Positions 52,779 through 57,472 of a stretch of 57,472 nt of DNA are shown one piece after another (positions within the stretch are counted from its first letter, which is position 1; the number at the start of each line of letters is the position of its first letter). The translations under genes were made by a program, and so were the position numbers. The notes beneath the pieces are model-generated. The model searched no databases and was not told the origin of the DNA. It saw nothing but the letters and a program-made list of their open reading frames with translations. Origin of the DNA: JANQEA01 sp964466035 (GTDB lineage Bacteria; Bipolaricaulota; Bipolaricaulia; UBA7950; UBA9294). The DNA is taken from the NCBI GenBank assembly GCA_964466035.1, contig CAYXLR010000012.1, forward strand, positions 1 through 57,472, given 5' to 3'.

Positions 52779-53011
52779 GATCCCTCCTTACGAGGCATTG
52801 TAGCGTCCCGACCGAACCTTGGTGAAGCGGGGCAGGCCCGGCTCAGGAGACGGGCCGCGGCCCGGTTTTCATATTCCTTCCATCTTACTTTCTGCCCACC
52901 TCCATGGATTCCTCCCGGTGCGGTGATACGCTATGGGCGTTCATTCATTTTCGGCAATGTGAAGCTATCGTCCCAGAAAGTTTCCGCCGATGAAGGGAGG
53001 GGGTGAACTCC
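52779..53011. other. Divergent intergenic region
   Basis: 233 bases between two divergent genes. It carries TACAAT on the minus strand near 52800 as a likely -10 of the lipoprotein gene, and a GC palindrome CGGGCCGCGGCCCG followed by TTTT near 52855. No gene ends here that would need a terminator. A pyrimidine-rich tract follows, then GGTGATACGCT near 52921, which might serve the ribbon-helix-helix gene as an extended -10. Confidence 0.4.
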
Positions 53012-53185
53012 GTGCCGAAGAAAGAGATTCTGGACAAGCTCTCGATCTACATCCCCCAGAAGAAAATGGAGGAGAAACCGGTCGAGAGGCTGATCAGCCT
53101 CGGCGAGAAGCGCGATCGCTCGATCAACTATCTCGTCGTCGACGCGATCCTCCAGTACCTGGAGCGAGAAGAGAACAAGAGCTGA
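53012..53185 (+). CDS. Small ribbon-helix-helix-like protein
   Basis: A 57-aa protein, MPKKEILDKLSIYIPQKKME..., ending INYLVVDAILQYLEREENK. The pattern of a short strand, then PVERLISLGEKRDRSINYLV, and a helix resembles CopG/Arc-type ribbon-helix-helix DNA-binding proteins, which bind operators as dimers. GTG 53012 is preferred to GTG 53003 because GGGAGGGGG is then 8-9 bases away. It is not next to a toxin-like gene, so it is a solitary regulator candidate, not a toxin-antitoxin pair. Confidence 0.65.
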   Translation: MPKKEILDKLSIYIPQKKMEEKPVERLISLGEKRDRSINYLVVDAILQYLEREENKS

Positions 53186-53210
53186 GTCGCGAAGTCGCAG
53201 CAACCAACCT

Positions 53211-53271
53211 CCTCCGCGTACCCGCGGAGGAACGACCGAGCGCGCCCCGTCAGCGAAGACGGGGCGCGCTC
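53211..53271 (+). terminator. Twin hairpins after the ribbon-helix-helix gene
   Basis: Two perfect hairpins 26 bases after the stop: CCTCCGCG/CGCGGAGG with a 4-base loop (53211-53230), then a 14-bp stem GAGCGCGCCCCGTC/GACGGGGCGCGCTC with a 6-base loop (53238-53271). There is no T-run. They are likely a terminator or 3' stabiliser. Confidence 0.6.
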
Positions 53272-53363
53272 GCGTCCACGGCGAGGCAACGCCTCACGCG
53301 CTCGATCCGATAGAATAGGCCGCAGGTTCGAGACGGCGATCAAGCGACGGGGAGGAGAGGTCG

Positions 53364-54071
53364 ATGAAGCGAGTCGGTATCGGGTGCGTCGTTGCGATGT
53401 TCTTCGCCCTCATGGCGTTCGCCCAATCGGGCATCGACGCGGAGGGCGTCGCCACGGGCAAGACCGTGCTGTGGTTTCACGGGACCGAAGTCACCGCGCT
53501 CATCGAGAGCGAGCTCCACGTGAACGGCTCGCTCGTGATCGACGGACGGACCGTCCCGTTCACCGCGTCCGGAACGGCGTTCGGAGAAGGGATCGGCGAT
53601 TCCGCCGCGCTGACCCTCGACGTCTGGCTCATCCTGGAGGCCGTCGGCACGACCGAGGACGGAGATCCGATCTCGATCCGCGGAGGGATGGCCGGCTCCA
53701 GCGAGGACGCCGATCTCGCGGCCAGCGTCCTCGGCACTGCGACCGGGCCGTTCTTTCTCGTCGTCACGCTCGGAACCGATGTCTACCAAACGGAGGGAAC
53801 GGCTGAAGGGAGCGCCGCCGGTGCGTTCGTCGTCCCCGACGATCCCCTCACGATGCAGATGGAGGGGACCGGCACGTACACCCTGGTCGGGGATCTCGTC
53901 CCGAACGCCCACCCCCCTGAAGCGGACGCCGAGCCGTCTGGCTACATCACTCACGTCCCCTGGGCCGCGGAGTCGTGGCCGCCCGAGCTGTTCGACAGGC
54001 TGCTCGCGCTCCTCGACGGAGCCCCCTGCGAGCCGACCGACGAGCCCGAGGGCGAGACGGCCGACGGCTGA
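53364..54071 (+). CDS. Secreted protein of unknown function
   Basis: A 235-aa protein with a signal peptide (VGIGCVVAMFFALMAFAQS, cleavage after AFA likely). The mature part is rich in Gly, Thr and Val with alternating beta pattern (GSLVIDGRTVPFTASGTAFG, ISIRGGMAGSS, GTGTYTLVGDLVPN), followed by an acidic C-terminus. I do not recognise a family. ATG 53364 with GGAGGAGA upstream. It is followed at once by a hairpin and then a leaderless gene, so it is probably a single-gene transcript. Confidence 0.65.
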   Translation: MKRVGIGCVVAMFFALMAFAQSGIDAEGVATGKTVLWFHGTEVTALIESELHVNGSLVIDGRTVPFTASGTAFGEGIGDSAALTLDVWLILEAVGTTEDGDPISIRGGMAGSSEDADLAASVLGTATGPFFLVVTLGTDVYQTEGTAEGSAAGAFVVPDDPLTMQMEGTGTYTLVGDLVPNAHPPEADAEPSGYITHVPWAAESWPPELFDRLLALLDGAPCEPTDEPEGETADG

Positions 54072-54072
54072 C

Positions 54073-54099
54073 TCGGCGGCGCGTCCCCTTCGCCGCCGA
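54073..54099 (+). terminator. Hairpin terminator after the secreted-protein gene
   Basis: A perfect 9-bp stem TCGGCGGCG/CGCCGCCGA with a 9-base loop begins one base after the stop codon. No T-run follows, as with other hairpins in this window. Confidence 0.5.
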
Positions 54100-54113
54100 C
54101 CTCGACGCCAGAC

Positions 54114-54191
54114 CGTATCGGTGCGGTGATGCCGCGCCTGAACACAACCCGTATAGGTGCGGTGATGCCGCACCTGAACACAACCCGTATA
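54114..54191 (+). repeat. 36-bp tandem repeat with internal palindrome, operator candidate
   Basis: Two copies of a 36-base unit (54114-54149 and 54150-54185) and the first six bases of a third. The second copy contains the perfect palindrome AGGTGCGG-tgatg-CCGCACCT (54155-54175); the first has one mismatch in it. Each copy starts with CGTATA/CGTATC, and the truncated third supplies the -10 box. The palindrome is centred at about -35 of the next gene's predicted start site. Confidence 0.8.
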
Positions 54192-54193
54192 AT
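54188..54193 (+). promoter_or_regulatory. -10 box of the leaderless phosphatase-superfamily gene
   Basis: A perfect TATAAT lies 8 bases before ATG 54202, giving a predicted leaderless mRNA. No TTGACA-like -35 is present; the palindromic repeat occupies that position, suggesting activator-dependent or repressor-controlled transcription. Confidence 0.65.
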
Positions 54194-54201
54194 CGCCCGT
54201 C

Positions 54202-55461
54202 ATGCCCATGCCGAGCCGAGAGAGCATCGAGCGACACCTGCTTGCGCGAGACAAGCCGGCGCGGTGGGGTTCGCGCTCGGTCCTGCCCGACTACGCCGGC
54301 TACTCGATCGCCGATCTCCCCGCGTGGGTCGAGCGACTCTTCGGACTCGACGGCCCGGAGACCCCGTTGACGGAGGCCGCCTCCGATCTTCCCCCGTTCG
54401 AGCACGTCGTCCTCTTGATCCTCGACGGATGGGGCTACCGGAAGGCGGAGTCGCTGTTCGAGCGATTCCCCGACCTCGCCCTTCGCTCCCTCGGCCGCAG
54501 AGGACTGTACTTCCCGCTCACGTCCGTCTTCCCCGCAACGACCGTTGCGGCCCTGGCTTCGATCGGCACCGGGCTGACACCGCTCGAGCACGGTCTGGTC
54601 GGGTACCGGCTGTACCTCCGTGAGACCTCGGCGATCACCAACATGGTCCGGTTCGCGATGGTCGGCAACGCGAGAAGCGACGCCGCGTTCTCCGCCGGAC
54701 TCGACCCCGAAGCGATCATCCCCGGCCCGACGGTTCACGAACGCCTGGCGCACCACGGCGTGGACGTGCACACGCTCCTTCCGCAGTACATCGCCACCAG
54801 CGGCCTCTCGCGCGCGCTCTACCGGGGAAGCCAGCAGCTCCACGCGACCGTCGGCCTCTCCGACATGCTGGTGACCACGCGACAGCTCCTCCGCCGCGCC
54901 ACCGCGACGACCTTCCTCTCCCTCTATTGGCCCGGGCTGGACGCGATTGCGCACATTCGCGGCCCGGAGACCGAAGCGTACGCCGCCGAACTGAGAGCGA
55001 TCGACGACGCGATCCGCAGAGAGCTCGTCGGGCGCGTCGGGAATACCCTGTTCGTCGTCTCCTCCGACCACGGGTTCGTCTCGATGCGGCCGGACGACTA
55101 CGTCAGGCTCAGCGACACCGCGGACGTCGAGCGGGCGCTGCTCCTTCCCCCGGTCGGCGAGCCCCGCGCGTCGTACCTGTACGTTCGCGAGGGAACGAGG
55201 GAGCGCGTTTCACAGGCGCTCACTCGGCGATCGGAGGACGGCCTCGTCTGCGTCGATTCGGCCGCCCTGATCGAAGATCGCCTCCTCGGCGAAGGGACGC
55301 CCCACCCCGAGATCACCGCCCGGATCGGAGACCTCGCCGTCGTCGCCACCGGCAGCGCCGGGATCTACCATCCGTACCACGATGCGGCTCTCCTTCGGGG
55401 AATGCACGGCGGCCTGACCGAAGACGAGATGCTCGTCCCGTTCATCGCGAGCCCGCTCTAG
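54202..55461 (+). CDS. Alkaline phosphatase superfamily (nucleotide pyrophosphatase/phosphodiesterase type) protein
   Basis: A 419-aa metal-dependent hydrolase. VVLLILDGWGYRKAE carries the first metal aspartate (D75), and TSVFPATTVAALASIGTG contains the threonine nucleophile candidates T113/T114. YWPGLDAIAH, VVSSDHGF and MHGGLTEDEM supply further metal ligands. There is no signal peptide, so it is probably cytoplasmic, unlike many relatives. Substrate unknown (phosphodiester or pyrophosphate). ATG 54202 is preferred because of the -10 box spacing; ATG 54208 is possible. It precedes the cupin and mnmA on the same strand. Confidence 0.85.
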   Translation: MPMPSRESIERHLLARDKPARWGSRSVLPDYAGYSIADLPAWVERLFGLDGPETPLTEAASDLPPFEHVVLLILDGWGYRKAESLFERFPDLALRSLGRRGLYFPLTSVFPATTVAALASIGTGLTPLEHGLVGYRLYLRETSAITNMVRFAMVGNARSDAAFSAGLDPEAIIPGPTVHERLAHHGVDVHTLLPQYIATSGLSRALYRGSQQLHATVGLSDMLVTTRQLLRRATATTFLSLYWPGLDAIAHIRGPETEAYAAELRAIDDAIRRELVGRVGNTLFVVSSDHGFVSMRPDDYVRLSDTADVERALLLPPVGEPRASYLYVREGTRERVSQALTRRSEDGLVCVDSAALIEDRLLGEGTPHPEITARIGDLAVVATGSAGIYHPYHDAALLRGMHGGLTEDEMLVPFIASPL

Positions 55462-55475
55462 CGAAAGGAGATTCG

Positions 55476-55832
55476 ATGGTGCACATCGGAAGAAGCCGAG
55501 ACGTCGAAGCTCGGATGTACGATGACGGCGAGAACGCCCGCCGCGCGGAAAAGAGGGTCCTCGTCGGCCCGAGAGAGAACGCGCCCAACTTCTCGATGCG
55601 CAAGTTCACGATCGGAAAGGGCGGCTGCAGCCCGTACCACAAGCACCCTTGGGAGCACGAGGTCTACGTCCTCGCCGGGCGGGGCGAGGTCCGGTTCGCC
55701 GGCGGACGTCGCGCCGTCGGGCCGGACGACTTCGCCTACGTCCCGCCGAACGACGAGCACCAATTCGTCAACACCGGCGACGGCGTCCTCGAATTCCTGT
55801 GCGTGGTCCCGCTGGAAGGGGAAGACGGGTAG
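55476..55832 (+). CDS. Cupin domain protein
   Basis: A 118-aa single-domain cupin (Cupin_2). HKHPWEHEVYVLAGRGEV is motif 1 with the metal-binding histidines and glutamate, and PPNDEHQFVNTGD is motif 2. It may bind a metal and a small ligand or act as an isomerase; the function cannot be read. ATG 55476 with AAAGGAG upstream, 14 bases after the preceding stop, and its TAG touches the mnmA ATG. The three genes probably form one transcript. Confidence 0.85.
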   Translation: MVHIGRSRDVEARMYDDGENARRAEKRVLVGPRENAPNFSMRKFTIGKGGCSPYHKHPWEHEVYVLAGRGEVRFAGGRRAVGPDDFAYVPPNDEHQFVNTGDGVLEFLCVVPLEGEDG

Positions 55833-56894
55833 ATGACAAAGCGCGTCGTCGTCTGCCTCAGCGGCGGCGTCGACAGCACCGTCGCCGCACAGCTCCTCGT
55901 GGAGCGAGGGTACGACGTCGCCGGGATCACGTTCTGGTTCTGGTCGTTCCCCGGAGCGCCCAACTACGCCGGGAAGACGAAGTGCTGCTCGCTCGATGCG
56001 GCCGCCCAGGCGGCGCGCGAAGTCGGCGTCCCTCACGAGGAGATCGACGCCAGCGAAGCGTTCCAGCGCCTCGTTCTGGAGGACTTCGTCGCGCGCTACC
56101 GCAACGGCGAGACGCCGAACCCTTGCGGGCGATGCAACCGCCACCTCCGGTTCGGCCTCGCCCTCGCCTACGCCGAGGAGCGAGGGTTCGACTTCGTCGC
56201 GACCGGACATCACGTCCGGCGGGTTCGCGAGCCGGACGGCGGGTTCTCCCTGCACAGGGGGGCCGATCCGGACAAGGACCAGACGTACTTCCTGTACGGA
56301 TTGGCGCAGGGCGACCTGAAGCGGCTCCTGTTCCCCGTCGGTGAGCTGTCGAAGGAGAAGGTGTACGGGATCGCCCGCGATCACCGGCTGTCGTGCGCCG
56401 AGCTGCCGGAGAGCCAGGACCTCTGCTTCGCCGTCGCCGGGCGTACCGAATTCCTGTTCGATCGAACCGAGCTCCGGCCCGGGCCGATTCTCGACGTCCA
56501 AGGCGAACGGCTCGGAACGCACGAAGGGTTGCCACGTTACACCATCGGCCAGCGACGGGGGCTCAACGTTCCGTCGCGTCGGCCGCTCTACGTCATCGAC
56601 ATCGACCCGGCGCGCAACGCGCTCGTCGTCGGCGCGGAGGATCTGCTGTTTCGACGCGAGCTCACCGCGGTCGACGCGAACTACATCTCGAGGCGCCCGC
56701 CGGAAGATCGCTCCCATCTGGACGTCAAGCTCCGCTACCGATCGCCGGCCGTCGGCGCCACGTTCCGGGGAGGTTCCGCCGAACGGTTCGACCTCGTCCT
56801 CGACGAGCCGCAGCGCGCCGTCACGCCGGGGCAGCTGGCCGTCCTGTACGACGACGACCGCCTCCTCGGCGGAGGGACCATTGCGAAATCCTGA
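55833..56894 (+). CDS. mnmA: tRNA-uridine 2-sulfurtransferase MnmA
   Basis: Thiolates U34 in tRNA for Lys, Glu and Gln. It has 353 aa: the PP-loop LSGGVDSTVAA, NPCGRCNRHLRFG with the first catalytic cysteine, ATGHHVRR, KDQTYFLYGL, and SQDLCF with the second catalytic cysteine. The C-terminal beta-barrel domain has RYTIGQRRGLN. ATG 55833 directly follows the cupin stop. Sulfur donor genes (iscS) are not adjacent. Confidence 0.96.
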   Translation: MTKRVVVCLSGGVDSTVAAQLLVERGYDVAGITFWFWSFPGAPNYAGKTKCCSLDAAAQAAREVGVPHEEIDASEAFQRLVLEDFVARYRNGETPNPCGRCNRHLRFGLALAYAEERGFDFVATGHHVRRVREPDGGFSLHRGADPDKDQTYFLYGLAQGDLKRLLFPVGELSKEKVYGIARDHRLSCAELPESQDLCFAVAGRTEFLFDRTELRPGPILDVQGERLGTHEGLPRYTIGQRRGLNVPSRRPLYVIDIDPARNALVVGAEDLLFRRELTAVDANYISRRPPEDRSHLDVKLRYRSPAVGATFRGGSAERFDLVLDEPQRAVTPGQLAVLYDDDRLLGGGTIAKS

Positions 56895-56923
56895 CGCGAA
56901 TCCGAGCCCCGCGCCGTCCCCGG

Positions 56924-56929
56924 TATAAT
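56924..56929 (+). promoter_or_regulatory. -10 box of the tRNA-Ser(UGA) gene
   Basis: A perfect TATAAT 8 bases before the tRNA 5' end, so the primary transcript would start almost at the mature end. No clear -35 box is visible. Confidence 0.55.
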
Positions 56930-56937
56930 CGAACGCA

Positions 56938-57023
56938 GGAGGGGTGGGTGAGCGGACGAAACCACCGGTCTTGAAAACCGGCGGGCCCTCGAGGCCTCGC
57001 GGGTTCGAATCCCGCCCCCTCCG
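56938..57023 (+). tRNA. tRNA-Ser (UGA)
   Basis: An 86-base class II tRNA starting GGAGGGGTGGGTGAGCGGAC. The anticodon loop is CTTGAAA (anticodon TGA), there is a long variable arm (GGGCCCTCGAGGCCT), and the T arm is GGGTTCGAATCCC. The acceptor closes CCCCTCC with discriminator G. The encoded end is GCA, so CCA is not complete in the gene. Confidence 0.96.
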
Positions 57024-57026
57024 CAG

Positions 57027-57085
57027 CGCGCTTGCTGCGTGAATCCGCAGCAAGCGCGTACGAGTTCGGGCGGAGCCCGAACTCG
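57027..57085 (+). repeat. Twin-hairpin element, copy A
   Basis: A perfect 13-bp stem (CGCGCTTGCTGCG/CGCAGCAAGCGCG, 57027-57058) with a 6-base loop, then a perfect 11-bp stem (CGAGTTCGGGC/GCCCGAACTCG, 57061-57085) with loop GGA, directly after tRNA-Ser(UGA). A related element follows the next tRNA. Confidence 0.85.
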
Positions 57086-57104
57086 CGTGGGTGACGCATC
57101 CCTG

Positions 57105-57133
57105 TTGTCCTCGCAATCCTCAGTCGGTAGAAT
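57105..57133 (+). promoter_or_regulatory. Promoter of tRNA-Ser(GCU)
   Basis: TTGTCC (-35, 57105-57110) and TAGAAT (-10, 57128-57133) with a 17-bp spacer, 8 bases before the tRNA 5' end. Confidence 0.65.
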
Positions 57134-57141
57134 CCCGCGTT

Positions 57142-57230
57142 GGAGAGGTAGTCAAGCGGTCCAAGACACCGGTTTGCTAAACCGGCGAGGGGTTCACGCT
57201 CCTCCGCGGGTTCGAATCCCGCCCTCTCCG
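57142..57230 (+). tRNA. tRNA-Ser (GCU)
   Basis: An 89-base class II tRNA starting GGAGAGGTAGTCAAGCGGTC. The anticodon loop is TTGCTAA (anticodon GCT), the variable arm is long (GAGGGGTTCACGCTCCTC), and the T arm is GGGTTCGAATCCC. The acceptor closes CCTCTCC with discriminator G. CCA is not fully encoded. Confidence 0.96.
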
Positions 57231-57237
57231 CAGCGAG

Positions 57238-57285
57238 CGCGCTTGCTTCGCAAGCGCGGGCGAGTTCGTGCAAGGCACGAACTCG
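57238..57285 (+). repeat. Twin-hairpin element, copy B
   Basis: A 9-bp stem (CGCGCTTGC/GCAAGCGCG, loop TTC, 57238-57258), a two-base spacer, then an 11-bp stem (CGAGTTCGTGC/GCACGAACTCG, loop AAG, 57261-57285). Compared with copy A, the second stem differs by a paired change (G-C to T-A) that keeps the pairing. Confidence 0.85.
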
Positions 57286-57326
57286 CGTCGGTTGATGCCG
57301 CTGGAGTTGGAAGGCACAATCAACCG

Positions 57327-57378
57327 GCAGTTTCGCTTTGCGAAACTGCGCCGTGCGTCAACAAGCCCGAAGGGCTTG
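57327..57378 (+). repeat. Second pair of triloop hairpins before tRNA-Arg
   Basis: GCAGTTTCGC/GCGAAACTGC with loop TTT (57327-57349) and CAAGCCC/GGGCTTG with loop GAA (57362-57378), in the gap between copy B and tRNA-Arg. The same triloop design is used with different stem sequences. Confidence 0.75.
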
Positions 57379-57392
57379 CTGGCTGCACGCAT

Positions 57393-57469
57393 GCGCCCGT
57401 AGCTCAGTGGATCAGAGCGTTGGCCTCCGGCGCCAAAGGTCACAGGTTCGAATCCTGTCGGGCGTACCA
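57393..57469 (+). tRNA. tRNA-Arg (CCG)
   Basis: A 77-base tRNA starting GCGCCCGTAGCTCAGTGGAT. The anticodon loop is CTCCGGC (anticodon CCG), the T arm is AGGTTCGAATCCT, and the acceptor closes CGGGCGT with A and an encoded CCA. It is the only tRNA in the window with a templated CCA. No promoter was seen just upstream. Confidence 0.96.
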
Positions 57470-57472
57470 GTT

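Noticed and set aside
52850..52870. GC palindrome followed by TTTT as a terminator
   Set aside because: The stem is self-complementary with almost no loop, and it lies in a divergent gap where no transcript is expected to end.
53012..53185. Antitoxin of a toxin-antitoxin pair
   Set aside because: No toxin-sized gene overlaps or adjoins it on the same strand; the next gene encodes a secreted protein after a strong hairpin.
54114..54191. A CRISPR array
   Set aside because: The copies are directly adjacent with no unique spacers and there are only two full units; no cas gene is present in the window.

Overview
The window is a stretch of chromosome from a GC-rich bacterium. Its core is an unusually complete ribosomal and transcription supercluster on the minus strand. 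I read the organism as a deep-branching, probably anaerobic bacterium. A member of Candidatus Bipolaricaulota (Acetothermia/OP1) would fit, but that is inference. The grounds are hydrogenase maturation genes, a long KamA-type radical SAM enzyme, an oversized RpoC of the Thermus/Thermotoga size class, an SDR-type threonine dehydrogenase and several PKD-type lipoproteins. A marker-gene phylogeny would settle it.

Layout. 1-2114 holds hypD (5' end cut by the window) and hypE. 2115-4138 holds an amidohydrolase bracketed by CGCAGAG-type repeats. 4139-7458 holds mutM, a small lipoprotein and a long KamA-family gene whose leader looks like the 3' remnant of an IS200/IS605 element. 7733-11391 is a translationally coupled hydantoinase/oxoprolinase pair. 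It is followed by a decayed AEC-family permease pseudogene, paired hairpins and the threonine dehydrogenase tdh. From 35742 down to 13033 run, all on the minus strand: fmdB-like zinc ribbon, rpoC, the str genes, S10, spc and alpha operons. The order is canonical, but rpoB, tuf and rpmD are absent from their usual places. Upstream are a PP-loop tRNA-thiolation-like gene, the long-form ribosome hibernation factor, a HerA-type ATPase and the CCA-adding enzyme. 40754-48143 contains a PKD lipoprotein, a membrane protein, the infB-DUF503-rbfA cluster, a TPR protein, a family 4 uracil-DNA glycosylase, tRNA-Gly(CCC), pgk, a LolA-like anchored protein and a bifunctional-nuclease-domain protein. 48274-57472 contains glmS, a YtcJ-type amidohydrolase, a PKD/beta-propeller lipoprotein, a ribbon-helix-helix protein, a secreted protein, an alkaline-phosphatase-superfamily enzyme, a cupin, mnmA and three tRNAs (Ser-UGA, Ser-GCU, Arg-CCG).

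How it works together. Most of the window is translation: ribosomal proteins, IF-1, IF-2, EF-G, RbfA, HPF, tRNA genes, CCA addition and U34 thiolation. SecY, Adk and Map ride in the spc operon as usual. Sigma-70-type promoters are readable at many gene starts, often with exact 17-bp spacing. At several of them the -10 box sits only 8-10 bases from the start codon, which predicts leaderless or nearly leaderless mRNAs beside genes with strong Shine-Dalgarno sites. GC-rich hairpins without U-tracts, often in adjacent pairs, follow several genes.

The observations I consider most worth checking are: (1) a 36-bp tandem repeat containing a perfect palindrome placed at the -35 position of a leaderless phosphatase-superfamily gene; (2) a twin-hairpin element, duplicated with compensatory base changes, between tRNA genes; (3) the IS605-like right end that forms the kamA leader; (4) a single palindromic -10 box shared by pgk and a divergent leaderless gene; and (5) an FmdB-like zinc ribbon heading the rpoC operon, with its ribosome site inside a hairpin.
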